From positions 230,627,754 through 230,691,753 of the forward strand of contig NC_081553.1 in the NCBI RefSeq assembly GCF_963082655.1: a stretch of DNA of 64,000 nucleotides, in the 5' to 3' direction. The notes beneath the pieces are model-generated. The model had not been told where the DNA came from and did not search any database. It saw nothing but the letters and a program-made list of their open reading frames with translations. The first letter of the stretch is position 1, and each line of letters opens with the position of its first letter. This DNA comes from Stomoxys calcitrans (taxonomy: Eukaryota; Arthropoda; Insecta; Diptera; Muscidae). Positions 41,101-54,000 of the stretch are shown piece after piece. Made by a program: the position numbers and the translations under genes.

Positions 41101-41367
41101 GGTGCCATCACACTATATGTTCTTGTTTTATGACATGTCAAATTTTGCTATTGTTAAAGTTGCACACAGTGTGATAAGAATAAAATTTAATAAAAAATCT
41201 GCTTTTGCTCACATTTTTAGGTAATATCATACAAAAGTAACATACTATTGTGATAGCTAAAATTAGGAATCATATGTATATTAGCAATTTTGACAGACAT
41301 AATGAAATACCAATGATACATAAACAGTGACATGTCATAAGACAAGAACATGTAGTGTGATAGAGCC
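41101..41367. mobile_element. MITE of about 267 bp with inverted repeats, possible TTAA target
   Basis: The left end GGTGCCATCACACTATATGT and right end, inverted, GGCTCTATCACACTACATGT form imperfect inverted repeats of about 45 bases (TCTTGTTTTATGACATGTCA versus TCTTGTCTTATGACATGTCA). TTAA precedes the left end and follows the right end after one T. That would fit a piggyBac-type target, but the terminal bases are not typical. No coding sequence. Confidence 0.65.
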
Positions 41368-42365
41368 TTTAAGGTTGATTGGCGAAATATGAAAGTATGA
41401 GCTAACTATGGTTTGTTCTCACGCCTAATTTCTGAGTCATAATATTGCTGAAACAAAGTATCGTAATTGTAAAATGATAGGCCTCTACATATTTATTTAA
41501 TCCACAACACTATAGAAACGATGAAGTGCGGTCTTATCAGTACCTCATTGAAATCTGTGTATTAGACAGTACTCATTATCTGGGTGATGGGAATGCTTGG
41601 TACTCGATTCCCATGATTGATTTCGATTGGTCAATTATGGCGTCATCGGGTGACGAGGATGATAATTCAAATCTCAACTATTTACAATTAGAGTTTTTTT
41701 TTCTAAATAGACATATTGAACTGCCAATACTCATGGGCGATTCATTCGCTCTTCCAAATGATGCCTGAATTCAAATAGTCCGTCCGTTTGGCGGCAACGC
41801 ACAATGGCATCGTTATCAGTAGGGATTAGGTCGCTGAGACTGTTAGTCTCAATATGAATGTGAAGAGGGTGATTAATGTTCAGCGTTGAAGAGTTTTTTT
41901 TTCTTCTTTGAATTGTGTTTAGTTATATGGGTGCAGCAAATTGTTCCATTACAGTTTAATGTAGTTTTTATACTAAATAAAAATTAGAAATTAAATATTT
42001 TCTTTCAACTAATACTATTTCAATGTTCATCTTGTTTAAAAGTTTTGTTGTTTGTTTTCTTAATAAGTGTTTGTTGGAGATTACAAAATCGATGACCCAC
42101 CCTAATACACCTACGTACTTCAAAGGATTATCTGATATGCTGTGACATAAAATTTTGAACAATAATAATTATTTGTGTGTGCCAAATTCGTAACACGTGC
42201 AAACCAAAAGATGTCAGCAAACACGAAACACGAATTTAAATATTAAATAATTACGGCACATGTGTGTGCCGTGGTCAATTGTTTTCCTGATGAGAAAAGT
42301 TTTCAAATTAAAACCATATGGTAGTATTTTCATTCTGCTGTCGGTGAATTAGCCTAAGGCAACAT
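41368..42365. other. Intergenic region downstream of the dynein gene
   Basis: A+T-rich and non-repetitive. An 80-codon open frame at 41526..41768 has no recognised family, and no splice or promoter context supports it. Confidence 0.4.
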
Positions 42366-42371
42366 TTTATT
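42366..42371 (-). terminator. Poly(A) signal of the dynein gene
   Basis: AATAAA on the minus strand, about 160 bases beyond the dynein stop codon. Confidence 0.55.
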
Positions 42372-42528
42372 GATTTCTAGAAAAAGACCAAAAGTTATTA
42401 TTTTCAAAAGATCTACAAACAAGGTGCCATTAAGTTGATAAGAAAAAATTTTTATATTGATTTTGTGCGTGAAGGAAGAAAAAAGGAAAAAAGGGTTGTG
42501 TCGCAGTGTGGGGTGGCCAATGGCCCAT

Positions 42529-42690
42529 TTAAGTTTGCAGCAACAAGGCCACACCGGCCAGAGTCCATTTTCCGGGTTTATCTTTGGTCTTCAAGTTGAA
42601 TGTCCATACATAGGTCGGTCCCCGAGTGCGAGTCTTGTACACGGGACACTCATACATATTGCGCAGATCTTGTTTGTCTTGCGTGATGGC
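42529..42690 (-). CDS. Dynein last exon with C-terminus
   Basis: Visible residues 2521-2573 and stop: [40 protein letters not shown] and [12 protein letters not shown]. The C-terminus is the class-specific end of axonemal beta chains. The acceptor is CATTTTCAG. Confidence 0.95.
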   Translation of the reverse strand, partial: AITQDKQDLRNMYECPVYKTRTRGPTYVWTFNLKTKDKPGKWTLAGVALLLQT

Positions 42691-45600
42691 CTGAAAATGA
42701 CAGAAGTGTAGAAGAGTATCGAATGATGAATAATATGTTGGAAATATATTGAGATGGAAAAAAATAGTTGCGACGCCAGCATAAATGAATGCCAAATTGT
42801 TAAGTTAAAAGGCGCCAGCCAGATCCGACCGACTTTTGAAGCCATGCGATGCGATGCGAAAGGGGTTGTCCATTGAATGAATAATAAATTTTCGCATTGT
42901 TTCGTGTCATAAATACATTTTAAATTGAAAAGTGTTAACGTTAAAATATCTTAGACAACAGTTTGGTTTAATAGCTGTGTTTTGTTTTCAAGATTTTCGT
43001 ATTGTTTTGCTGGTTGGTTATAGAAGTTTGCGAATCGTTGAGCATAACCTAAAGTTGGCTGCACAAATTGATGCGAGAGTATTTTTTATGTCCCTAAGGT
43101 CTAGAGTGGCGTGTGGCGGTTTATTATCCGCACCCTCTTTTCAACGTAATCTAAGGTCTAAAGTGCAGTTTACGGGGAAAAGCCTTAGAAATGACTTCAC
43201 AAACACAAATATGAAGTTCCTTGTCGCCTCCAAACGGACCCTTGCCCCATCGAGGTGAAATGACACCGAATATCGGGAAAATAGTACTCAAATTAAATTT
43301 TGCGTAGGACACGAATACTACGTCTAAATTTCCCATGAACATTCCACAAAGGAACAGGGGAAACTTCTCTCATATCAATGAGTGCAGTCCGATTAAAGTT
43401 CAAGTTCAATGATAAGGCGTCTCCTTTTTTATGCCGAGTCCGAAAGGAGTACCTCATGGCGACCAGCACTTGGCAGAGAAGTTTTACCATGGCGGGATAG
43501 CCGGTATAAGTAAGGGGATAACTACCGCTGAAATTTGTTTCTCATGTACCCAGGCGTTCGGCATCATAGGCGGACATGCTAACCTCTGCGGCGCTACGGT
43601 GGTCTCCACACATAGAACACGAATATGAAAAAAATATAAACAAGTATGGGTGCACTAAGTTCGGCTGGGCGGAATCTTATATACCCTTCACCATGGATCG
43701 CATTTACCAAGTTATCGGCATCTCATCACAGGCAAACAAAAACAAAGGTTTTTACGCTCTCATATTGTATTCAATTATTTTATTTATTTGTTTAAAAAAT
43801 ATTTTATAATTGCGACAATATTTTAAGTACAAAACTTCTGACGCGATGACAAGAATACAAATGTGACGCCGTCTATTTTTAATAGCCTCTTTTGTCTGTT
43901 ATTGAATTGATACCAAATGGTATTAAAAATATTTGTTTGCATCATAACAAAATAATACCAGCCGGTATTGGCATAGTACCGTCATTTTTTTTAAGAGTGT
44001 GTATGTACAAGGAGTAGAGAATAATTGAAGGCTATGAAAGAAGTCCGGAATTCCTTGCATTGACTTCAAATATTCATCGTTGTGAGGGTGTACAACTAAA
44101 GCTGACAAACTATCGATAATCACAACAGTCGATATTTTCGATACGTCTAAAAATAAATATCGATAGTATCGATACAATCGTTAATGTCCCATCACCTATA
44201 TTTCAAACGAAAATGAGAAGTAAAAATCAGTAGTCCGATTTAGGGAGTAGCAATATCAGTAGGAAATCATGAAAGAAAATGTTGACCCAATCGGATGAAA
44301 ATTGCGCCCTCTATGGGAGCAATGTATCTTAAAGGATACATTCAGTGTCAAATCGCTTGTCTTTGTTTAATTTTGAAAAGAAAATGAATTTTACCGATAG
44401 ATGTCCGTAAGCTCATGCAAACGATAAAACTTGCAAACACTTTTTAACCTAACCTAACTTTTCTTTTACCAGAAAATTTATAAATTTCACCGTGTTTCTT
44501 ATATTAGTTCATATTTATTTATATTATTTTAAATTGTTACAAGTAAGAACTTTTTAGGACGTACATCGCTTATGGGACAACTGTCGCATTATAAATAGTT
44601 ACTATAAAAGTAAACATAACAAATTATAAACTAATTGTACTTACCCGTATATTTATCACCGGTAATGGGGGATAAAGTTCCTTAAGTCGTGACTCCATTA
44701 TAATACCCTGTTGTATGTCCCATCTGGCGCCTTCCATGAACATTCCATGAACGTAGGCGCCTTCTCTTGGCGCAGTTCTGCATCGAAAATAGAAAAATGA
44801 TAGAAAAACAGCTTAAATTTTGCTCCAGACCATGAATGTTTCATTTGCTAGACAATAAAGCGAATTGTTAAGTTTTACTTAATGTCTATAAATAGGCATA
44901 GGGGAAGTGGAAAGATTGTTGCAAAAATCATCATCTCAGCATTAATTAGCTATGACCACAACTCAATTATCTAATAATATTCGGTAAATGTGATAGCCAC
45001 CGCACAGTGTTCCGAAACGAAATTTATTTGTCTACGATAGCGCACAACAAGCCTATTACTGGCTTAGGTGTAGGTCCATAGTGGCATGAGGAGGGCCGCA
45101 CATTCTTTTCAACCTAACCTAACCTATTTGTCGACAACAATCCTAATTCTGAACATATGTAGATAGATGATTAGAAAAGTTCATTAATTGTTTTCGTTCA
45201 TCAAACTCCTTATAAAGTACGAACAAATCATGCTATACGCTTGTCATTTTGTACATTAAATTTTACAAATTTTTTTATACCCACCACCATAGAATGGAGG
45301 TATACTAATCTAGTCATTTCGTTTGTAAGACCTTGAAATATTCGTCAAAGACCCCATAAAGTTATATATTCTTGATCGTCTCGTCGTTCTGAATCGATCT
45401 AGCCATGTCCGTCCGTCTGTGGAAATCACTATAGTGGTCGAACGCGTACAGCTAGCCGCTTGAAATTTTGCACAGATTCTTTGTAGTGATATAGGTCGTT
45501 GGGGGTTGCTAATGGGCCATATCGGTTCAGATTTGGATATAGCTCCCATATTAACCGATCCCCCGATATGACTTCTTTAGCCCTTACAAGCCGTAGTTTT

Positions 45601-48600
45601 TGTGCGATTTGGCTAAAAATTCGTATGTAATGTCCTGTTAAGACTTTCAACAACTGTGCCAAGTACGAAGCAAATCAGTCTATAACCTGATATAGTTCCC
45701 AAATAAACCGGTGTCTCCATCATCCTTGTTGGGTTCCTAGAAGCTTTAATTTTTGCAGTCCTTCTCAAAATTACGCTTAAATCACAAGGGACTTTTCTGA
45801 AATTTGGATAAAATTTTGCACATAGTGTTCTGTAACTATTTCCAAAAACTATGTCAAGTACGGCCCAAATCTGTCAAGACCCTGATGAAGCTCCCGTATA
45901 AACCTGTCTGCTGCTTTGACTTCTTAAGCCCCTGTCCGAATTGGCTGACATTTTGCACATGGTGTTCTTTTATTATACCCAATAACTGTGCCAAGTACGG
46001 TCCAAATCGGTCTATAATCTGATATAGCTCTCATATAAACCGATCTCCCGATTTGACTTTTTAAGCCCCAGGAAGCCGAAATTTTTGTCCGATCTGGCAG
46101 AAATCTTGCATGTAGTGTTCCGTTATGACTTCCGATAATTGCGTCAAGTACGGTCCAAATCGGTCAAGAACACGATGTAGCTCCCATATAAACCTATCTC
46201 CCGATTTGATTTCTTGAGCCCCTGGAAGCCGCAATTTTTATGACATCCAACAACTGTGCTAGGTATGGTCCAAATCGGTCTATAACCTGATATAGCTCTC
46301 ATATAAACCGATCTCCCGATTTGACTTCTTGAGCCCCTGGAAGCAACCATTTTTGTCCGAATTGGCTGAAATTTTGCAAGTAGTGTTTTGTTATGACTCC
46401 CAAAACCTGTATATAACCTGATATAGCTCCCATATAAACCGGTCTCTCGATTATCCTTGTTCGGTTCCTAAAAGCTTTAATTTTTGTTGGTTTGAAAGAT
46501 TTTTTCATTAGTTTTAATTTTTTAAAATTTATTTTGTACGGCCCGGCCGAACTTAGCACGCTTTTACTTGTTTTTTTTTTAACTCTATTGCTTTTAGCTC
46601 ATTTGGAAAATCCATTGGTAATACATTTTCACATGTTTTCGAACACTGTGCAGTCAAAGAATCACAGAAGCTGATCATGGGGAAAGCGCCACCCAGTCGT
46701 CAGCAAAAACCGATTCTCAGACGCCAGAAGCAGACGTCGTGATTTGGCCGTCTTTTCGATTCGATTTCAATACGAGACAAAAAGTAGAAATGATTTATGA
46801 TGCCAATGCGCCAATTTGATGACGCTCTCACTCTTGTCGTTCAGATAACGTCCGAACTGTCGCCGTTTAAGCAAGCGACGCCGTCGGTCTTGTTAAAATT
46901 TGAATAAATTTCGCTATGAATTTGATTATTTCTTGTTTAAATCACATTGTATTGTTATTTTTTTTTTTAAATACGGCTAGATGTTAAAGCTAATTGTTTT
47001 TAAATTTATTAATGATCGCTTTGTTTTTATTTGCATTTTATTATTTTGTAAAACTGTTTGTTTTTTTAGAAATTCTGAGAATTGTTTTTAAATATTTTTG
47101 GAATTTTTTTAATGACGTATTAACAAAAATTAGAAAAAATGCACAATACATGAGAATGCAAAGTGTTTGTTTCTATTGACAATTAAATGACGAAAATTTG
47201 AACAGTAGTCCAAAAAATAAGAAGAAGGATCCCAAATATGACACAAAAATAGAATAAAGAAAACAAAAAAAATTAAAAAACAAATTAAATCACAGTCGGA
47301 CCTCCATATCTGGAAATCGGTTATATGGGAACCGAGATAGAAAGTATACTTTTGTATTTTTTTTCATTGCTTTGATTATCCTTGATTACCTTCATTACCT
47401 GTTTTATAAGCTGTGCCTAAAGTGCGCTTATTAAGCACGCTTTACGAGGGTTGCCTTTTTTATTTCGGGATTGGACAACCCTTGTGTTGCAATCTGCCAA
47501 CTAACAGCTCTATCGTAAATCTTGTCATTTTTGAGGTTATACGTACTCAGAACGTTTTGACATACGAGCGCTATTTGTGTTGTTTACAGTAACTTAAAAA
47601 GATTCATCTCGCCCAAAAAATTTAAATAAACCGTGAACATTTTTGTGCTATTATTTTTTACAACTTTCGACGTGGATAAATTCAACAACAGTGCATCGAT
47701 GAACTTAACTCAATTTTTGGGGATGAAGCTTCATCAGGGATCAGTGTTTATCGATGGTATGGTGAATCCAATCGAGGTCGTAGTTCACTCCAAGACGAAT
47801 TTCGCAAAAGGTCGTCCAAAATCAGTTGTTGTTCCAAAAACCATTGATGCTGTGAGTCAACTGATATTGCAAGATCGTCATGTGACCTATCGTAAGATTA
47901 TGAAAACCTTAGGTATTAGTGGGCCTGCATACATACAATATTGCATGCAAATTTTACCTTCAAAAAATTTGTTCGCGTTGGATCCCACACAATTTGTCAA
48001 TTGCTCAAAAAAAGGCTCGTGTCAATTGGTAGAAAGAAATGCTCCAAAAATACGTTCTCGGTGCTTCGAAACGCGCCTATGATAATGTAACAGGTGATGA
48101 ATCGTGGATGTACGAGTATGAGCCCGAAAGTAATCAGCAGTCGACTGTATGGGTGTTTCAAGATGAGCCAAATCCAGCAAAAGTTGCTCGCGCACGAAGC
48201 ACTTCCAAGCAAATGATCGCCTGTTTTTTCGGAAAAACTGGATTGAACTTCAGGTCTGTTCGCGTACTTTTCCAGTAAAAATATTCATGAGAGTGAGCAC
48301 AGACTCTACTCTCTTTGCTGTTTATTTGAATTTAACAGCTGGTTTTCATAATCGAACAGCTGTTCGATACTGCGAATTTCTGCTGGGAAAAAACCTCCAG
48401 TAGAAATTTGCACATGTCGCAATCGTACCACTAGAACAACGCAGACCCGTCAATTCTGGTACACAACCATTTGTTTGGCAGTTGTCTTCCAAGAAATCAG
48501 GAAAATCAACCGCCGAAGACGGATCACTCTTCACCACGACAATGGGTGCTCTCACCCATCGGCTCAAACAACTGTATTTTTGAGCACTCAAAACATCGAT

Positions 48601-51021
48601 TTGATGATGAGCCATCCGCCGTATAGTCCTGACTTGGCACCGAATGACTTCTTTTTATTCCCCTACGTAAAAAATAAAATGGGAGGTCAACGTTTTTCAA
48701 CACCTGAAGAAGCGGTTGATGCATTAAAAATGCATGTTTTGGAGATACCTAAATAAGAGTGGCAAAAATGCCTGAAAATAATCCGAAGATGGGAATAACT
48801 CCTATCTCATTTTTTTGTGCAGAAAATGACTATTCGTGGATATCAAAACCTAAAGGCCTTGAAAAATGCACAAGAACTAAAAGCCATTTTAGAAATTTAA
48901 GAATGGTCATTGCGGGAGTTTTAAGGGAATTCCAATTACGGGCTCAATGATAACAGAGAAGGCTAAAATATTCCACTATATATTGAAGATAAGTTTGAAA
49001 TGCGAATATTCTAACGGCTGGTATGCCATGATTAGGCAGTCATTGATGGCATTAGTTGTCAAAGGAGAGACTATGCTATTATTGTGTGCTAATGCTGCTG
49101 ATACTCTCAAGGGCAAGACGTCAGTTATTAGATAATAGTGCTCGGTTAAAGAACGTTAACAAACATCCCGTTATTTATAAAGGGAAACTGCACTTTATAG
49201 GGCGCACCCCCTATTTATACCCTACACCATCACTGTGGTACAGGGTATTTGTTTGCAACGCTAAGAGGAGAAGAGGTATTCAGAATCACTTTTTGATTCG
49301 ATTTGCCCGATTTTCACTTAAATGGCCGTAGTAACTACAATTTTCAACCAACTGCACAATATTTGGCACGGATTGTCTTGTTCCTGATCTTAGCATATCT
49401 GAAAAATTTCATAAAAATCGGTTCAGATTTAGATATAGCTTCAATATATACGAGGGTTGCATTTTATATTTCAGGATGAGAGAACATAAAAAACAAATAT
49501 TAATCATCAAAAATCGTTTTATTGTTTTTCAAAATATTCCCCATTAAGATCTATACACTTCAGCATGCGTTGGAACCAATTGTCGAAGCACTTTTGCCAC
49601 TCTGATTGAGGTATTTACAAAACACTTGAACGCATAAACCGGACCTTCGGGTGACCTATCAAGACTAAGAGATGATTAATTTAGGAAAATTGGACTCGCC
49701 CTCAAAAGAAATAAGAAGTCAAAACTAAGATCGATATTTATGGTAGCTATATCAACACATGAACGGATATGGCTCATTTACAATCCCAACTGACCTACAA
49801 TAATAGGAAGAATGTGTCCAAAACTTCAAGCGTCTAGCTTTACTCCTACAAAAGTTTGCGTACTGTCGACAGAAGACATTGGAAGACATTGTTAAATGGG
49901 AGGTATATCAATAGATGAAACAATTTGACCCATTAATAGGAAAAAGGCGAGTTTATGGGCTGTAGAAGGTCAATTGGTTAATCGGTATATATCGGGGATA
50001 TATCAAGATATATAGTCCATCTCTGAACTTAGAAAAGCTGTCACATCCATAAAATAACCTTACCAATTAACACCCATACCTATTTTAAGGATTCTTTATG
50101 TTTTGTGAACACGACTGTAAATCTTTCCTTTTAAAAAAATTTAATTTTATCATTTAAAACTAAATCCATGCACTTATGCCAAGGTTGGTTCTTCATATAT
50201 ATTTCTAATCACATGTGTTATTAAAACATTCTCTTAAGGGCAGTATTTATTTACTTATGGGTTAATGACACTTAAACCAAATTATTAATAACTTTCAACA
50301 CCACCTATGCTAGGCCAAATACCATTGCCCTGTCATTTCAATGCCTTTTTCAATAAGATCGTCTTTTAAATCGAAGCAATAGCAAGCATGCAAACATTTT
50401 TTTTTACAAATTAAATAATATAATTTAAAAATAAACACATGACAAAAAGAATGCAACAAAAATATATTCTCTCAATATCATCTTCAATTATCATCATCGC
50501 ACATGATTGACCGACCCTAACCGATAACGAGAAAATGGTGAAACTAACTAACCGCAAATAAAACCAACAAAAAAGAATCATTCTTCAAAAGGCCAAATAA
50601 AATGTCAATTAAATGATGAACGAAATAAACATCAAACCAAAAAATCAATACTACGCCCATCCAACCATTCACCCAGCTCAACTCAACTGAACCCAACTCA
50701 AGCATCCATATCAACGGAATTTCTTTACTGGGAAAGTGTTCGATCCCAATGCCGCCGCCCTGGTGATTGCCGGGGGTCGTTCATGTGATCATTGCTTGCC
50801 CATTGCATTGATTATTGATTGATGGTGATACTCACGTGAAATCTTCTTTTTGCTTTTTGGTCACATCACACACCAGGCACATTTTGTCCAATGGCAATTC
50901 ATTCTTCCGGGCCGTACTTTGCATAATTGCCGTCAGTAATGATTGTGGATTGAAGAAACCGGCCAGCCAAACCACAGAGGGGAGCTTCAAACAAAAAAAA
51001 AAAATTATAAAGTAAAGGGGT

Positions 51022-51085
<64 letters not shown>

Positions 51086-54000
51086 GACGAATATAAATAT
51101 ATACAAGTAAAGAGGTGTTAAGTTCGGCCGGACCAAACTTTGGATACCCACCACCTCGGGTATATATGTGAACCACCTTTCGTCATAGTCCGGTGAAAAA
51201 TGCATAATTTATACCCCCATAGCAGCTTTATGGAAAAAAATCTAAGAAGATCTAGCCATGTCCGTCCGTCTGTCTGTTGGAATCACGCTACAGTCTTTAA
51301 AAATAGAGGTATTGAGCTGAAACTTTGCACAAATTCTTTTTTTATCCATAAGCAGGTTAAGTTCGAAAATGGGCTATATCGGACTATATCTTCATATAGC
51401 ACCCATATAGACCGATCCGCCAACTTAGGGTCTTAGACCCATAAAAGGCCCAATTATTATCCGATCGCTATATTTGTCCGCCCAGGGGTTTGATGTACCC
51501 CATACATTTGTGGCTAACTTTTTATATCACATTCGTACTCTGCTGTTAAATACTCTTCACTTCATACCCATATTGTCCCAATCTATTATCATGTCCGTTT
51601 AGGGGTACTTTAGGTGGGAGTTTCCCAAGTTGCTTGGCCAAAAAAGAATTCACTTGAAATAATGCAATCATCTGCAAAATATACAGTTTTTGAAAATAAA
51701 GATAAGGGGGAGAGTCCGTTCCCCCTTTGAATATCCAAAAAATTATGTAATTTTTTTACATATGATGAAGTCAGAAAAATAAGTTTGGCTGTCTTTTACT
51801 CTTTGACTATTGTTTACCAAGAGTTCACTTTCTTGTTTTTACTCACCACAAAGTCCGTAGACCAAGTTTCCAATTCACGCAAGCGTAGACACAAATCGAT
51901 GAACCAATTATTCAAACCCAATAGCGAGGGATATGCTCTTGAGGTCCATGCTGGCGGTACCTGATCCAAGAACAGGGCATTCTCCAAAACTTCCATGTCA
52001 GGCGTTGTGGTTAATTCACCCTTTAAGCCCAAATCCAATTCTCTCAGACTCCGCTTCATTTCACTGGTCAAAAAGTTCATACGTTCGCATTCCTGAAAGG
52101 CCACAATGACATATGGCGTCCTTTCCTCCACCTTATTCATGATTTCCACCATATTGAATTCCTCAGGTAATTTCTCAATAATTTCGTCCACAATTTGTTT
52201 GACTTTATCCTCACGAGTCACGGTGGCTCCACCACCGGCGCCAGCATCACGAGGCTGCATTTCGAAGACGGTGCGGAAAATATTTTCCGCTCTGGTGGTG
52301 AGAAAACCAATTTCAGCATTTGGATGAAGACCATAGAGATAGGGTGACTCAGCAGGCATGAATTCTTCAATGTAATTGTGATAACCCTGATAGTCGGTGT
52401 TGGGGGGAGCAGGAAAGCCGGGAGCCAAGAATAATTCACCATCAACGAGGTCGGGCTGCATATACTCTTCCAGATACATGATACAGAGCTTGCGGTCCCA
52501 ATCATCGGTGATGTGGCCCCCGTACATGATCTCGCCGAACAAATAGCGCAGATCCTCCCAAGGCACTTTGGCATTGGCCTCCAAATAGTTGTACAAGACC
52601 GAAACACTGATATTCAAATCACCCACATTGAAGGGGTAGACTTTGTTCCAACCCTGAGGTCCAAATTTACGACGCTCCGCCACCACAGCATGAAAGTAGC
52701 AGAGAGAAAAGAGGATAGCCTTAAATTCCGCTTCCTTGCCCGACATTTCCAGAGTCTCTTGAGTGAAATTGTCCAAGGCTTTGTGTAGATTGGCCAACAT
52801 GCCGGTGGGAGGCTCATTGGTGATCTTAATCGAAGATTCCAAAATACCCTGTGGTATAATGTGAGCTGAGGGTGTAGAGGCGGGCTCGGCACTCAGGAAC
52901 ATGCGATAATTCTCGTGTGAGCCTTCAGCGTAAAATTCCAATTTCTTTTCTAAAGCCGGTAACCATTTTCGCACCAAGTGAATATTTTGCAATACCACCC
53001 AGTGACCATTTTTGGCTGCCACATCCATGGCTGCCTCGGCAATCGATTCCTGGCCCTGACCCAAGGAAACATTGTGGAAATTTCCCAAATCCATGGTGAA
53101 ACCCAATTGTTTGCCCAAAGCCTCAACATCCTTGAGGGGATTAACACCGGGAGAGAGTATGAAGAATATGGGAGTGGAGGGAGAAGCCTCTTCATAAGAT
53201 TTGGCAAATTCCATAGCACGATTTTCCACATATTTGGAGCCAAGTTTTTCCTCTATAAAGTCGCTGTAAAAAATGTCAAATTAGTTAAAAGATGCTTTAA
53301 ATTGTTCAAAATACTCACGCCAAGGCATAGGTCATGCGATCCGGTCTCAAGGCCCTTATCATGCATAGCCTTTGTAAGGCGGTTTTATTCTTCCACTCCT
53401 GAGGGAATTTCTCCTTTTCCGGCAACTCGGATTCGACCAATTTTTTCCATCTCTTCGATGAGGTCTCAATGTCTCGATCCAAATTACGAAACTCATCTTT
53501 AGACGATAGACTGCATATTCCGCCCCACGATTGATTGGATAGAAAATCCACGGGACTAGTTACATGAGGTTTGATCGGGAAACGGAGTAAAAAGTCTAGT
53601 TCCGCAGATGTAATTTCTTCGTTCATCAGTAAGATCTGTGCAAATGTGGTGGAACTATGAAACAACAAAAATCTCTAGATTTTTTTCTAAGATTACCTGG
53701 AATGTCATCTGAGAGGCAAATATCAATTTGTCACATTCAAAGAGACCACGTGATGTATATTGAAAAACAGAGTAGGTTATACAATCGATTAGATTGGCCA
53801 CACGCAAATCAAGAGTTTCACCAGGTTCAGCCTTGGCAATGGCTTTTTGGAAGACCACACTGAAGGCCTTCAGAGAGAATTGGTAAATCGGATTAATGGT
53901 GTTCAGCTCGTTCAAGATGAAGTAAAGTAAACTTGCTCGTGCCGCGGCGGGACGATAATATTCTCGAGCTTTGTCAATTTCTTTGGAGGTGATTTTGGCT

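Noticed and set aside
41526..41768. 80-codon plus-strand open frame
   Set aside because: No family signature and poor context; length is compatible with chance.
51814..51846. Dynein ending at the stop at 51814
   Set aside because: GTGAGT at 51841..51846 is a donor, and the conserved C-terminus continues in exons at 50836, 44645 and 42529.
53641..53661. Alternative acceptor TAG at about 53656 for the dynein exon
   Set aside because: It gives residues unlike the family, whereas CACAG at 53636..53640 continues the conserved reading.
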